Source: Haemophilus parainfluenzae ATCC 33392
GTDB taxonomy: Bacteria; Pseudomonadota; Gammaproteobacteria; Enterobacterales; Pasteurellaceae
Direction: 5' to 3'
Length of the DNA: 64,000 nt
Assembly: GCF_031191205.1 (NCBI RefSeq)
Contig: NZ_CP133470.1
Span: 1,309,501 to 1,373,500 of the forward strand
Positions 22,715 to 32,818 of the stretch are shown piece after piece. How positions within the stretch are numbered: position 1 is the stretch's first letter; each line of letters opens with the position of its first letter. The notes beneath the pieces were generated by a model. The model saw nothing but the letters and a program-made list of their open reading frames with translations. It ran no database searches and was not told where the DNA came from. A program made the position numbers and the translations under genes.

Positions 22715-22836
22715 TTTTTAAAAATTAGTCAGAAAAAAGAACCTGTTTTAGGTCAAAATTAATTGAATTCTTCAAATAGTTTGATAAAATTTGCACAGTT
22801 TAATAAATATACAACCGCCAAATTAGGAGGCACTTT

Positions 22837-23220
22837 ATGATCAAAGGTATTCAAATTACTCAAGCAGCAAATGACAATCTTTTAAACTCATTCTGGTTAT
22901 TAGACAGCGAAAAAAATGAAGCTCGTTGTTTATGTGCAAAAGCTGAATTCGTAGAAGACCAAGTAGTAGCAGTAAGCGAATTAGGCCAAATCGAATACCG
23001 TGAATTACCGGTAAACGTAGCACCAACTGTTAAAGTTGAAGGTGGTCAACACTTAAACGTGAACGTATTACGTCGTGAAACGTTAGAAGATGCAGTAAAC
23101 AACCCGGATAAATACCCACAATTAACTATCCGTGTTTCTGGTTACGCAGTACGTTTCAACTCTTTAACGCCAGAACAACAACGCGACGTTATTACTCGTA
23201 CTTTCACTGAAAGTCTATAA
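22837..23220 (+). CDS. grcA: Autonomous glycyl radical cofactor GrcA (YfiD)
   Basis: The product is a 127-residue spare glycyl-radical domain that can restore pyruvate formate-lyase after oxygen damage. The C-terminal radical loop [12 protein letters not shown] carries the radical glycine at about residue 102, followed by [11 protein letters not shown] as in PflB. The ribosome site AGGAGG is strong (22824-22831 region). It is monocistronic, with an FNR-like box upstream and a strong terminator downstream, so anaerobic and acid-stress expression is expected. Confidence 0.96.
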   Translation: MIKGIQITQAANDNLLNSFWLLDSEKNEARCLCAKAEFVEDQVVAVSELGQIEYRELPVNVAPTVKVEGGQHLNVNVLRRETLEDAVNNPDKYPQLTIRVSGYAVRFNSLTPEQQRDVITRTFTESL

Positions 23221-23241
23221 TTTCAGTTTGAATGAAAAAAG

Positions 23242-23270
23242 AAACCCCGAAGTAATTCGGGGTTTTGTTT
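23242..23270 (+). terminator. Intrinsic terminator of grcA
   Basis: A 10-bp stem, AAACCCCGAA (23242-23251) and TTCGGGGTTT (23256-23265), has a GTAA loop followed by TGTTT. It lies 22 bp after the grcA stop. Confidence 0.9.
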
Positions 23271-23388
23271 TATCTAAAAGGTTTGAAAATTTGACCGCAC
23301 TTTTCCCTTTCATCCCTAGCGATTTCCGCGCTTTTCAGGTACAATCCGCCAGTTAAATTTAATGATTTTTGAGAAAACTAATCTATTT

Positions 23389-25185
23389 ATGAAGAATATT
23401 CGCAACTTTTCTATTATTGCCCATATTGACCACGGTAAATCGACCCTTTCTGACCGATTAATTCAGACCTGTGGGGGACTTTCGGATCGTGAAATGGAAG
23501 CGCAAGTGTTGGATTCCATGGATCTTGAGCGCGAGCGTGGCATTACCATTAAAGCGCAAAGTGTAACCTTAAATTATCAAGCGAAAGACGGTGAAACTTA
23601 CCAATTAAACTTTATCGATACACCAGGACACGTGGACTTCTCTTATGAAGTATCGCGTTCTCTTGCGGCTTGTGAAGGGGCATTGTTAGTTGTGGATGCA
23701 GGACAGGGCGTAGAAGCCCAAACCTTGGCAAACTGCTATACGGCCATTGAAATGGATTTAGAAGTCGTGCCGATTTTGAATAAAATCGACTTACCGGCAG
23801 CGGATCCTGAACGTGTTGCAGAAGAAATTGAAGACATCGTGGGTATTGATGCGATGGAAGCGGTACGTTGTTCGGCGAAAACCGGTGTGGGTATTGAAGA
23901 TGTATTAGAAGAAATTGTTGCGAAAATTCCTGCGCCAGAAGGTGATCCTGAAGCACCGTTACAAGCCTTGATTATTGACTCCTGGTTCGATAACTATTTA
24001 GGCGTGGTGTCATTAGTTCGTATTAAAAATGGCGTATTGCGTAAAGGCGATAAAATCAAAGTAATGTCTACTGGACAGGCTTACAACGTTGATCGTTTAG
24101 GGATTTTCACGCCAAAACAAGTGGATACGACGGTATTAAATACTGGAGAAGTAGGTTGGGTTGTTTGTGCGATTAAAGATATTTTAGGTGCACCAGTAGG
24201 GGATACCTTAACCCATCAACACAATCCAGCAAGCCATGTATTGCCAGGTTTTAAGAAAGTAAAACCGCAGGTTTATGCTGGTTTATTCCCAGTTAGCTCT
24301 GACGATTATGAGGCTTTCCGTGATGCATTAGGTAAATTAAGCTTAAACGATGCGTCGCTTTTCTATGAGCCAGAAAATTCGACGGCTTTAGGTTTTGGTT
24401 TCCGTTGTGGTTTCTTGGGGCTTTTACACATGGAGATCATTCAAGAGCGTTTAGAGCGTGAATACGATCTTGATTTGATTACCACAGCACCAACTGTAAT
24501 TTATGAAGTTGAAATGACCAATGGTGAAGTGGTTTATGTGGATAGTCCATCAAAACTGCCACCATTAAATAATATTGCGGAAATTCGTGAGCCAATTGCA
24601 GAGTGTAATATGCTCGTGCCACAGGAATTCTTAGGTAACGTGATTACTCTTTGTGTGGAAAAACGCGGTGTGCAAACTCATATGGTATATCACGGTAACC
24701 AAATTGCGTTAACTTATGAAATCCCAATGGGCGAAGTGGTATTAGATTTCTTCGACCGCTTGAAATCGACTTCTCGCGGTTATGCCTCTTTGGATTATGG
24801 TTTCAAACGTTTCCAAGCAGCGGACATGGTGCGCGTGGATATTATGATCAACGGTGATCGTGTTGATGCGTTAGCATTAATTGTTCATAAAGATAATGCA
24901 CCTTACCGTGGTCGTGAATTAGTTGAAAAAATGCGTGAACTGATTCCACGTCAACAATTTGATATCGCGATCCAAGCCGCGATTGGCAACCATATTATTG
25001 CGCGTTCAACTGTAAAACAATTGCGTAAAAACGTATTGGCGAAATGTTATGGTGGTGACGTGAGCCGTAAGAAAAAACTCTTACAGAAACAGAAAGAAGG
25101 TAAAAAACGAATGAAATCTTTAGGTAACGTGGAAGTACCGCAAGAAGCGTTTTTAGCGATCTTACATGTAGGTAAAGATAAATAG
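23389..25185 (+). CDS. lepA: Elongation factor 4 (LepA), ribosome back-translocase GTPase
   Basis: The product is a 598-residue translational GTPase. The start is the ATG at 23389 ([19 protein letters not shown]); the open frame upstream adds nine non-family residues. GTPase motifs are [17 protein letters not shown] and NKIDLP. The C-terminal LepA-specific domain has [20 protein letters not shown] and ends VGKDK. It is followed after 12 bp by lepB, as in E. coli and Haemophilus. Confidence 0.97.
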   Translation: MKNIRNFSIIAHIDHGKSTLSDRLIQTCGGLSDREMEAQVLDSMDLERERGITIKAQSVTLNYQAKDGETYQLNFIDTPGHVDFSYEVSRSLAACEGALLVVDAGQGVEAQTLANCYTAIEMDLEVVPILNKIDLPAADPERVAEEIEDIVGIDAMEAVRCSAKTGVGIEDVLEEIVAKIPAPEGDPEAPLQALIIDSWFDNYLGVVSLVRIKNGVLRKGDKIKVMSTGQAYNVDRLGIFTPKQVDTTVLNTGEVGWVVCAIKDILGAPVGDTLTHQHNPASHVLPGFKKVKPQVYAGLFPVSSDDYEAFRDALGKLSLNDASLFYEPENSTALGFGFRCGFLGLLHMEIIQERLEREYDLDLITTAPTVIYEVEMTNGEVVYVDSPSKLPPLNNIAEIREPIAECNMLVPQEFLGNVITLCVEKRGVQTHMVYHGNQIALTYEIPMGEVVLDFFDRLKSTSRGYASLDYGFKRFQAADMVRVDIMINGDRVDALALIVHKDNAPYRGRELVEKMRELIPRQQFDIAIQAAIGNHIIARSTVKQLRKNVLAKCYGGDVSRKKKLLQKQKEGKKRMKSLGNVEVPQEAFLAILHVGKDK

Positions 25186-25197
25186 GAAAGTAGAGCA

Positions 25198-26247
25198 ATG
25201 TCGAATGTATTTTTTATTCTGTTGTTAGCCGTAGGCTTTGCCGGTTGGAAAGCGTTAGATTATTTCCAACTACCTAACACATTCAGTATTTTGTTGCTGA
25301 TTTTGACCGCACTTTCCGGCATTTTATGGTGTTATCACCGCTTTGCTGTGATGCCGAGACGTCGTCGTCAAATCGCACGCGCAGAACAACGCTCAGGCAA
25401 AGCGTTAACGGATGAAGAAAAAGCGAAAATTGAGCCAATTTCAGAAGGTTCAGAATTTATTTCTTCGCTTTTCCCTGTGTTATCCGTGGTATTCCTTGTA
25501 CGTTCATTTATTTTTGAACCGTTTCAAATTCCATCAGGATCAATGCAAGCCACATTATATGTAGGGGATTTTATTGTCGTGAATAAATACACTTATGGCA
25601 TCAAAGATCCGATTTTCCAAAATACGATTATTGAAGGCAATAAGCCCGAACGTGGTGATGTGATCGTGTTTAAAGCACCGGAGCAAGCGTTGCTTCATAC
25701 TAGCTTAGGGGCAACGCGAGCAGCATATGCTGAAAACCTTGCGTTAACATCTAAAAACAATATGTCTGGAGCAGATTACATTAAACGTATTGTGGGTAAA
25801 GGTGGCGATCGCATTATCCTTGATGTTGAAAAAAGCGCTTTAACAATTGTTCACGGTAAAGATGGCAAACCTTGTGAAATAGACTGCCAAGCGAAAGTAT
25901 TTGAATATAAACAAGAACCAACTAATCCAGCATTCCCAACTCAAGTGGAATATTTGGAAATCGGTGATGTGACACATAAGATTTTAGTCGAGCCAATGCG
26001 CCGTTATTCGGGGATTGAGTTCTATCCACAAGAAGGCTTACCTGCTGCAGAATGGATTGTGCCTGAGGGGCAATATTTTGTGATGGGAGATAACCGTGAT
26101 CATAGTGATGACAGCCGTTTTTGGGGATTTGTACCAGAAAAAAATATCGTGGGTAAAGCCACTTATATTTGGATGAGTTTAGAAAAAGAACCAAATGAGT
26201 GGCCAACAGGCTTCCGTTTAGACCGTTTCTTTACAAAAATTAATTAA
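25198..26247 (+). CDS. lepB: Signal peptidase I LepB
   Basis: The product is a 349-residue membrane serine protease that cleaves Sec and Tat signal peptides. Two N-terminal membrane segments (about 3-20 and 28-45) are separated from a third near residue 90. The nucleophile is Ser in [11 protein letters not shown], the general base Lys is in [14 protein letters not shown], and box E is [16 protein letters not shown]. Operon lepA-lepB-rnc-era. An uptake signal (25306-25314) encodes part of the second hydrophobic segment. Confidence 0.96.
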   Translation: MSNVFFILLLAVGFAGWKALDYFQLPNTFSILLLILTALSGILWCYHRFAVMPRRRRQIARAEQRSGKALTDEEKAKIEPISEGSEFISSLFPVLSVVFLVRSFIFEPFQIPSGSMQATLYVGDFIVVNKYTYGIKDPIFQNTIIEGNKPERGDVIVFKAPEQALLHTSLGATRAAYAENLALTSKNNMSGADYIKRIVGKGGDRIILDVEKSALTIVHGKDGKPCEIDCQAKVFEYKQEPTNPAFPTQVEYLEIGDVTHKILVEPMRRYSGIEFYPQEGLPAAEWIVPEGQYFVMGDNRDHSDDSRFWGFVPEKNIVGKATYIWMSLEKEPNEWPTGFRLDRFFTKIN

Positions 26248-26248
26248 T

Positions 26249-26932
26249 ATGAATCATTTAGATCGACTAGAACGAAAAATTGGTTATCAATTTTCCGATC
26301 TAAAAAACTTAAAATTGGCACTGACACACCGCAGTGCCTCCACTCAACATAATGAACGCCTAGAATTTCTAGGTGATTCTATTCTCAATTATGTCATTGC
26401 GGATGCGCTTTATCATCAATTCCCTCGTTGTAATGAAGGTGAACTAAGCAGAATGCGTGCAACATTAGTTAGAGAGCCAACTCTGGCAATGCTCGCCCGC
26501 AATTTTGAGCTTGGAGATTATATGTCCTTAGGTTCAGGGGAATTGAAAAGTGGAGGCTTTCGTCGAGAATCTATTTTGGCAGATTGTGTGGAAGCGGTAA
26601 TTGGCGCAATGGCATTGGATTCAAGCTTTGATAAAGCGGCAGATATTGTGCGTAGCTGGTATAAAACGTTACTCGCTGAAATTAAGCCGGGTGATAACCA
26701 AAAAGATGCCAAAACACGTTTGCAAGAATATTTACAAGGTAAGCATTTCGCTTTACCAACCTATGAAGTAATAAAAATTGAGGGGGAAGCACATTGCCAA
26801 ACCTTCACCGTAGAATGTACGGTAAAAAACGTACCAAATATTGACCGCACTTTTATTGCGAAAGGTTCTAGCCGCCGTAAAGCAGAACAAGCGGCCGCAG
26901 AACAAATTTTAAAAATATTGGAAATAAAATGA
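26249..26932 (+). CDS. rnc: Ribonuclease III
   Basis: The product is a 227-residue endonuclease for double-stranded RNA (rRNA and mRNA processing). The catalytic signature is [19 protein letters not shown] with downstream acidic DCVEAVIGA. The C-terminal double-stranded-RNA-binding domain (about 155-225) ends in [16 protein letters not shown]. It starts one base after lepB and overlaps era by 4 bp (ATGA). An uptake signal lies at 26844-26852. Confidence 0.97.
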   Translation: MNHLDRLERKIGYQFSDLKNLKLALTHRSASTQHNERLEFLGDSILNYVIADALYHQFPRCNEGELSRMRATLVREPTLAMLARNFELGDYMSLGSGELKSGGFRRESILADCVEAVIGAMALDSSFDKAADIVRSWYKTLLAEIKPGDNQKDAKTRLQEYLQGKHFALPTYEVIKIEGEAHCQTFTVECTVKNVPNIDRTFIAKGSSRRKAEQAAAEQILKILEIK

Positions 26933-27843
26933 CCGAATTAAATCAAGAACAAGAGACCTATTGTGGCTTTATCGCTATCGTAGGTCGCCCAAATGTAGGG
27001 AAATCTACCCTGTTAAATAAAATTTTGGGACAAAAAATCTCGATTACGTCTCGCAAGGCGCAAACTACGCGTCACCGTATTGTGGGAATTAAAACGGAAG
27101 GTATCTACCAGGAAATTTACGTCGATACGCCGGGACTTCATATTGAAGAAAAACGCGCAATTAACCGTTTAATGAACCGTGCAGCAAGCTCAGCAATAGG
27201 GGATGTGGATCTCATTATTTTTGTTGTAGATGGTACACATTGGAATGCCGATGATGAAATGGTGTTAAATAAATTACGTAATGCCAAAGCGCCTGTCGTA
27301 CTCGCCATCAACAAAGTTGATAACATCAAGAATAAAGATGATTTATTGCCATTTATTACCGATTTAGGCAGTAAGTTTAACTTTGCTCACATTGTGCCAA
27401 TATCCGCGCAACGTGGTAATAATGTCCATCAATTAGAGAAAATTGTTCGTCAATCATTACGTAAAGGCGTTCATCACTTCCCTGAAGATTATGTAACGGA
27501 TCGTTCACAGCGTTTTATGGCGTCAGAAATTATTCGTGAAAAATTAATGCGTTTCACAGGGGAAGAGCTACCTTATTCGGTAACAGTTGAAATTGAACAA
27601 TTTAAAGTAAATGAACGTGGTACTTATGAAATCAATGGCTTGATTTTAGTTGAACGCGAAGGCCAAAAGAAAATGGTGATCGGTGCTCAAGGACAAAAAA
27701 TTAAAACCATTGGTATGGAAGCGCGCGCTGACATGGAACGCTTATTTGATAATAAAGTACACCTTGAACTTTGGGTAAAAGTGAAGTCCGGTTGGGCGGA
27801 TGATGAACGTGCCTTAAGAAGTTTAGGTTATATGGATGAATAA
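26929..27843 (+). CDS. era: GTPase Era
   Basis: The product is a 304-residue GTPase that binds the 3' end of 16S rRNA in 30S assembly. Motifs are [23 protein letters not shown] and a SAQRG G5. The C-terminal KH domain contains [19 protein letters not shown]. It is the last gene of lepA-lepB-rnc-era; no clear terminator follows before the ynbA-like gene 78 bp on. Confidence 0.97.
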   Translation: MTELNQEQETYCGFIAIVGRPNVGKSTLLNKILGQKISITSRKAQTTRHRIVGIKTEGIYQEIYVDTPGLHIEEKRAINRLMNRAASSAIGDVDLIIFVVDGTHWNADDEMVLNKLRNAKAPVVLAINKVDNIKNKDDLLPFITDLGSKFNFAHIVPISAQRGNNVHQLEKIVRQSLRKGVHHFPEDYVTDRSQRFMASEIIREKLMRFTGEELPYSVTVEIEQFKVNERGTYEINGLILVEREGQKKMVIGAQGQKIKTIGMEARADMERLFDNKVHLELWVKVKSGWADDERALRSLGYMDE

Positions 27844-27921
27844 AAAACTTGAGTAATACTCTATACCGTCCTATTATTAGAAACATATTTATGTTTTTTA
27901 ATAAAAACAAGGAGATGGTAG

Positions 27922-28527
27922 ATGAGTATCTATGCCTTAAAACCCAAATTTCAGAATTTACTTCGGCCTTTAGTTAGGCAATTAGCGGCAAAAGGCGTAA
28001 CGGCAAATCAAGTTACGCTAATTGCCTGCTTACTTTCTATTTTACTCGGTGTGGTTCTCGCACTATTTCCGACATTTTCTTCTCTTTTCTTCCTTATCCC
28101 TATTTGGTTGTTTTTGCGTATGGCGTTGAATGCCATTGATGGCATGCTCGCACGTGAATTTAATCAAAAAAGTCGATTAGGGGGCTATCTTAATGAGATT
28201 ACTGATGTCGTTTCAGATGCGGCTCTTTATTTTCCTTTTGCTTTTGTCGCACCTTTTGATGGTATTCAAATCTCAAGTATTATTTGGCTTGCCGCGTTGA
28301 GTGAGTTATGTGGCATTTTAGGGCAAGTTCAAGGCAAAACGCGTCGTTATGATGGCCCAATGGGTAAAAGTGATCGTGCATTCGTATTTGGTGTGTTCGG
28401 TTTACTCTATGCGGTGAATGGTAGCTTGCATTCACTTTTCTGGTGGGTAGCCAATATCGTCATTATTTTGCTCATTGTGACTTGTATTAAGCGAGTAAAA
28501 AATGGTTTAGCCGAAGTGACGGAATAA
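27922..28527 (+). CDS. YnbA-like CDP-alcohol phosphatidyltransferase
   Basis: The product is a 201-residue membrane enzyme with the CDP-alcohol transferase motif DGMLAREFNQKSRLGGYLNE followed by ITDVVSD. The acidic residues bind metal and the CDP moiety. It resembles E. coli YnbA most (RRYDGPMGKSDRA is shared) rather than PgsA or PssA. The alcohol acceptor is unknown. It starts after AAGGAG and is followed at 11 bp by an acyltransferase and then a CdsA-like synthase, so all three act on phosphatidate/CDP-diacylglycerol and form one unit. Confidence 0.82.
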   Translation: MSIYALKPKFQNLLRPLVRQLAAKGVTANQVTLIACLLSILLGVVLALFPTFSSLFFLIPIWLFLRMALNAIDGMLAREFNQKSRLGGYLNEITDVVSDAALYFPFAFVAPFDGIQISSIIWLAALSELCGILGQVQGKTRRYDGPMGKSDRAFVFGVFGLLYAVNGSLHSLFWWVANIVIILLIVTCIKRVKNGLAEVTE

Positions 28528-28538
28528 TAGGAGCAAAT

Positions 28539-29171
28539 ATGTTTGCGAGATTAATCGATTTTTTATTGTGTCGTTTTGCTTCTTTTATTACAGGCGTTCG
28601 ACCACAACCCGCAATTGCGGAACAATCTTCAGAAGGGCATCGAGTCTATTTTGCCAATCATAATAGCCATGGGGATTTTATCTTACTTTGGATTTCATTA
28701 CCTTATGAAGTAAGAAAACAAACTCGCCCTGTTGCAGGCAAAGATTATTGGACGAAAGGCGCAATTCGTCGCTTTTTAGCCTATAAAGTGTTTAATATGT
28801 TACTGATTGAACGTAATAGCCAAGATCCAAAAGCTGCCATACGACAAATGAGTGAAGCATTAGTCAATGACTCCCTGATTATTTTTCCTGAAGGAACTCG
28901 TAAGATGGATGATGATTTACCACTTCAGCCGTTTAAAAGTGGATTGTTTTATTTAGCCAAAGAAAACCCCGATTGTGAATTTGTGCCCGTTTGGATTAGC
29001 AATATGAATAATGTTTTACCAAAAGGCTTTATTTTACCGATCCCATTGTTATGTGATCTTTATGTAGGTGAGCCATTAAAGATTGGGACAGAAGAAACTA
29101 AAGAGGTGTTTCTGACACGCGCTCAATCGGCATTATTAAATTTAAACGTCAGTGAAAAAGGCAAATCTTAG
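28539..29171 (+). CDS. PlsC-family 1-acylglycerol-3-phosphate acyltransferase-like protein
   Basis: The product is a 210-residue lysophospholipid acyltransferase fold. The catalytic HX4D motif is in FANHNSHGDFILLW, and the acceptor motif FPEGTRKMDDDLPLQPFKSG lies at about residues 124-143. It is the central gene of the YnbA-like/PlsC-like/YnbB-like trio, with an AGGAGC ribosome site. It is a paralogue, not necessarily the essential PlsC, and its acyl donor and acceptor cannot be told from sequence. Confidence 0.82.
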   Translation: MFARLIDFLLCRFASFITGVRPQPAIAEQSSEGHRVYFANHNSHGDFILLWISLPYEVRKQTRPVAGKDYWTKGAIRRFLAYKVFNMLLIERNSQDPKAAIRQMSEALVNDSLIIFPEGTRKMDDDLPLQPFKSGLFYLAKENPDCEFVPVWISNMNNVLPKGFILPIPLLCDLYVGEPLKIGTEETKEVFLTRAQSALLNLNVSEKGKS

Positions 29172-29177
29172 GAGCAA

Positions 29178-30113
29178 ATGATGACAGAAATATGGCAACT
29201 CTTCGGTGGTTTATTTATCGCCTTAATTTTTGCTTCCTCAGTGGGATATATTTTAAAACGCAGATCGGGTGTGGATACACCGAATAGCGTTATTGATAAC
29301 CTGAATGCACGCATCAATGCTTGGTGGGTGATGATTGGGATTATCTTTATTGCGAGTTTATTGGGCTTTTATGGCGTAATTGGGCTCTTTTTGATTATTT
29401 CATTTATGGGATTGCGTGAGTTTCTTTCTCTATTGAATATTCGTCGAGGCGATCATCTTGCGCTAGCCGCTTGTTTTTATGTGATCTTGCCATTGCAATA
29501 TTTTTTAGTCGCCATTGATTGGTTTAGCATGTTCACGATTTTTATTCCCGTGTATGGTTTCTTATTTTTACCGATTCTGTCGGCATTACTCGGCGATCCG
29601 GCACATTTCTTAGACCGTTCAACGAAAATTCAGTGGGCATTGATGATTAGTGTATTCTGTATTTCACATATTCCCGCTTTATTGACCCTTGATATCTCTG
29701 GTTATGAAGGAAAAAATCTTTTATTAATGATCTTCTTAATCTTGGTAGTACAGTCAAGTGATGTGTTGCAATACGTTTGGGGTAAACTCTTCGGTAAGCA
29801 TAAAATTGCGCCAACCTTATCGCCATCTAAAACGGTAGAAGGTTTTGTTGGCGGGGTATTAAGCGCAAGTTTATTAGGTATGCTGCTTCATTGGATGACA
29901 CCATTTAACGCATGGCAAGCTTTTTTAATGAGTCTGTTAATTTGCTTAATGGGATTCTTAGGGGGGCTCGTGATGTCAGCAATGAAACGCAGTATGGGCG
30001 TGAAAGACTGGGGGAATATGATCAGTGGACATGGTGGTATTTTAGATCGTATGGATTCGCTTTGTTTCTCTGCACCAATTTTTTTCCATGTGGTGCGCTA
30101 TTTTTGGGCTTAG
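29178..30113 (+). CDS. YnbB/CdsA-like phosphatidate cytidylyltransferase
   Basis: The product is a 311-residue polytopic membrane protein (about eight helices) that would make CDP-diacylglycerol from phosphatidate and CTP. The CdsA signature is complete: SPSKTVEGFVGG, then AMKRSMGVKDWGNMISGHGG with ILDRMDS. Two adjacent ATG codons (29178, 29181) are possible; AGGAG at 29170-29174 suits the second better. It is likely a second CDP-diacylglycerol synthase next to the YnbA-like transferase, as E. coli ynbB is to ynbA. Transcription ends at the palindrome just beyond. Confidence 0.82.
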   Translation: MMTEIWQLFGGLFIALIFASSVGYILKRRSGVDTPNSVIDNLNARINAWWVMIGIIFIASLLGFYGVIGLFLIISFMGLREFLSLLNIRRGDHLALAACFYVILPLQYFLVAIDWFSMFTIFIPVYGFLFLPILSALLGDPAHFLDRSTKIQWALMISVFCISHIPALLTLDISGYEGKNLLLMIFLILVVQSSDVLQYVWGKLFGKHKIAPTLSPSKTVEGFVGGVLSASLLGMLLHWMTPFNAWQAFLMSLLICLMGFLGGLVMSAMKRSMGVKDWGNMISGHGGILDRMDSLCFSAPIFFHVVRYFWA

Positions 30114-30130
30114 TTATGAATCATGAAATA

Positions 30131-30160
30131 AAAAAGAGCGGTTAATTAACCGCTCTTTTT
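30131..30160. terminator. Perfect 30-bp palindromic bidirectional terminator
   Basis: The sequence 30131-30160 is a perfect palindrome whose arms read AAAAAGAGCGGTTAA and TTAACCGCTCTTTTT. It sits between the convergent CdsA-like gene and alaA and gives a U-tail in both directions. Confidence 0.92.
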
Positions 30161-30163
30161 CTA

Positions 30164-31378
30164 TTATTGACGATAGGTTTCTAAGAAACGTGCCAATTTG
30201 CCAATTGCCTCTTCTAATTGACCGGTATAAGGAAGTGTCACTACACGGAAGTGATCCGGTGAGTGCCAGTTAAAGCCTTTACCATGTACTAAAAGCACTT
30301 TCTCTTTGCGTAGTAAATCGAGTACAAATTTTTCATCACTGTGAATGTTGAATTTTTTGATGTCGAGTTTCGGGAACATATACATTGCCCCCATTGGTTT
30401 TACGCAGCTAACACCAGGGATTTGAGTGAGCAACTCGTAGGCTTTATTACGTTGCTCAAGTAAACGACCGCCAGGTTGAATAAATTCATTAATGCTTTGA
30501 TAGCCACCTAATGCGGTTTGAATCGCATGCTGCATTGGTACGTTTGCGCATAAACGCATAGACGCCAGCATATCTAAGCCTTCAATATAGCCTTTTGCAT
30601 GTTGTTTTGGCCCATTTAAAATCATCCAACCTTGACGGAAACCTGCAACACGATACGCTTTTGATAAACCATTGAATGTAATCGTTAGTACATCTGGTGC
30701 AAGGGCGGCGATATGGTGGTGGACAGCACCATCGTAGAGAATTTTGTCATAAATTTCATCCGCAAAAATAATCAGATTATTTTCACGTGCAACCTCGATA
30801 ATTTCTTCGAGTAATGCTTTGCTATATACCGCACCAGTCGGGTTATTTGGATTGATTACCACGATAGCTTTAGTTTTGGCATTGACTTTCGCGCGAATAT
30901 CATCAATAGCAGGGAACCAACCCGCTTCTTCATCACATAAATAATGTACCGCTTTTCCGCCAGAAAGCGTCACCGCAGCCGTCCATAACGGATAATCTGG
31001 CATTGGGACTAATACTTCATCACCATCATTAAGAAGGGCTTGCATTGACATGGTAATCAATTCAGACACACCATTCCCGATGTACACATCGTTTACCGTT
31101 GAATCATGAATACCTTTGGATTGGTAGTATTGCACGATAGCTTTACGTGCAGAATACAAGCCTTTAGAGTCACAATAACCTTGTGCAGAAGGTAAGTTGC
31201 GGATGACATCCACTAAAATTTCATCTGGCGCTTCGAAGCCAAATGGGGCAGGGTTACCGATATTCAGTTTTAAGATTTTGTTGCCTTCTTCTTCTAGGCG
31301 TAAAGCTTCTTTGTGAACCGGTCCGCGAATATCGTAGCAAACGTGTTCTAATTTGTCTGATTTTGGAAATGAGCGCAT
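30164..31378 (-). CDS. alaA: Alanine aminotransferase AlaA (pyridoxal phosphate)
   Basis: The product is a 404-residue class I/II aminotransferase that makes alanine from pyruvate and glutamate. It carries the family N-terminus KLEHVCYDIRGPVHKEALRL, INPNNPTGAVYSK, ADEIYDKILYDG, and the PLP lysine in TFNGLSKAYRVAGFRQGW. ATG at 31378 is chosen because AGGA lies at suitable distance; an ATG at 31387 is too close to it. It is a near match in layout to E. coli YfbQ/AlaA, and is divergent from menF as in H. influenzae. Confidence 0.94.
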   Translation of the reverse strand: MRSFPKSDKLEHVCYDIRGPVHKEALRLEEEGNKILKLNIGNPAPFGFEAPDEILVDVIRNLPSAQGYCDSKGLYSARKAIVQYYQSKGIHDSTVNDVYIGNGVSELITMSMQALLNDGDEVLVPMPDYPLWTAAVTLSGGKAVHYLCDEEAGWFPAIDDIRAKVNAKTKAIVVINPNNPTGAVYSKALLEEIIEVARENNLIIFADEIYDKILYDGAVHHHIAALAPDVLTITFNGLSKAYRVAGFRQGWMILNGPKQHAKGYIEGLDMLASMRLCANVPMQHAIQTALGGYQSINEFIQPGGRLLEQRNKAYELLTQIPGVSCVKPMGAMYMFPKLDIKKFNIHSDEKFVLDLLRKEKVLLVHGKGFNWHSPDHFRVVTLPYTGQLEEAIGKLARFLETYRQ

Positions 31379-31532
31379 TAATAACATCCTATGATAATTA
31401 GATTTTCATTCAAAAATTACGTCTAATTTACGCTTAAATTCTTATCTTGAAAAGATTTAATAAAAAAATTTTTTGAAAGTATTAAAGTGCGGTAGAATAT
31501 GGGCTAATTTTTTGTGTATTTTATTATTTTTC

Positions 31533-32813
31533 ATGGGCCCTTTAGAACAAGCCAAATCTGCGCTAATTCGCCAATTTGAAACTTTGGCGACAACGGATCA
31601 ACAAGCATCTATTGTACATCTTCAAACGAAGGTGGAATCGGGTGTTGATCTTTTGGCGTGGATGAAAGGGCAGCCAGTTTATCCGCAATTTTATTTGCGT
31701 TTTCGTGATGAAGCTAAAACCGTCGCCGCCGTGGGTAAAGTGCGGTCATTTTCAGATGTGAATTTGGCACAGCAATTTATTCAAGAGCATGATTTCCCTT
31801 TAGTGGGCGGTTTACAGTTCGAAGGTGAAAGTCAGTTTATTTTGCCGCAAGTTTTAATTAAACAGCAAAATGGTGAGACCGAGGTTTCAGTTTTTGTTGA
31901 ACCAAATGAGCTTGATTCGGCAAAAATGATTTTGAATTCATTTGAAAAAACGACCGCACTTTCACCACTTAATCAATTAACCATCGAAAACGTAGAGCCA
32001 AAAGCGAATCAAGGCACGTGGTGTAATTGGGTTAATCAAGCACTCACTCGAATTCGACAAGGGGAATTAACCAAGCTTGTCTTAGCAAATGAAACAGTGT
32101 TTCGCATTCATGGCGAATTAAACGGAAAAGATTTTCTTGCTGCAAGCCAAGCCAAAAATAGCGGTTGTTACCATTTTCTATGGGCAGATAACGCCCAAAA
32201 CTGTTTTGTGGGTTCGACGCCAGAACGCCTATTTGCGCGAGATGAACGTCAGTTATTTACGGAAGCCCTTGCTGGCACTGCTCCTGTTAGTGATAATCCG
32301 AGTGAAAATAATGAACGTGCGAATTGGTTACTAAATGATGAAAAAAACCTCAATGAAAACTGGTTGGTTGTTGAGGATATTTCACAAAATATCAGTCACT
32401 TAGTGGAACAAATTACCGTTGATGATGTCGCATTAAAGCCATTACGCAAAGTGCAGCATTTGATTCGAAAAATGCAAGCAAACTTGACCGCACTTTGTAC
32501 GGATGCCGATTTGCTGAAAGCGATTCATCCAACGGCCGCAGTGTCAGGCTTACCGCAACAACAAGCGAAGAAAGCGCTGGCTGAAATTGAAACTTTTGAT
32601 CGTCGTTGGTATGCCGGTACATTAGGCGTAATGAGTCAACATCTCTCAGAATTTTGTGTCACCATTCGTTCGGCTTTTATTGAAGAAAACCAAGTGCGGG
32701 TATTTGCTGGAGCCGGTATTGTGGAAGGCTCACAACCTGTAGAAGAGTGGTTGGAAATTGAACGTAAAGCGGCAGGGCTAATTTCCCTGTTTGCAGAGAA
32801 TAACGGAGAATAA
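31533..32813 (+). CDS. menF: Isochorismate synthase MenF
   Basis: The product is a 426-residue enzyme that converts chorismate to isochorismate, the first step of menaquinone synthesis. The C-terminal chorismate-binding domain shows LFTEALAGTAPVS, HPTAAVSGLPQ, RRWYAGTLGV and GAGIVEGSQPVEEWLEIERKAAG (residues about 395-418). The ATG at 31533 is the likely start; an in-frame TTG at 31473 would translate an uptake signal (31485-31493) and lacks family sequence. Three more uptake signals lie inside. It is followed by menD after 5 bp. Confidence 0.93.
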   Translation: MGPLEQAKSALIRQFETLATTDQQASIVHLQTKVESGVDLLAWMKGQPVYPQFYLRFRDEAKTVAAVGKVRSFSDVNLAQQFIQEHDFPLVGGLQFEGESQFILPQVLIKQQNGETEVSVFVEPNELDSAKMILNSFEKTTALSPLNQLTIENVEPKANQGTWCNWVNQALTRIRQGELTKLVLANETVFRIHGELNGKDFLAASQAKNSGCYHFLWADNAQNCFVGSTPERLFARDERQLFTEALAGTAPVSDNPSENNERANWLLNDEKNLNENWLVVEDISQNISHLVEQITVDDVALKPLRKVQHLIRKMQANLTALCTDADLLKAIHPTAAVSGLPQQQAKKALAEIETFDRRWYAGTLGVMSQHLSEFCVTIRSAFIEENQVRVFAGAGIVEGSQPVEEWLEIERKAAGLISLFAENNGE

Positions 32814-32818
32814 GAAGA

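Noticed and set aside
23612..23956. 114-codon antisense frame inside lepA
   Set aside because: lepA is fully conserved on the other strand; the frame has no family features or start signals.
31473..31532. Upstream in-frame TTG start for menF
   Set aside because: It would translate an uptake signal into 20 residues unrelated to MenF; the ATG at 31533 gives the family N-terminus.
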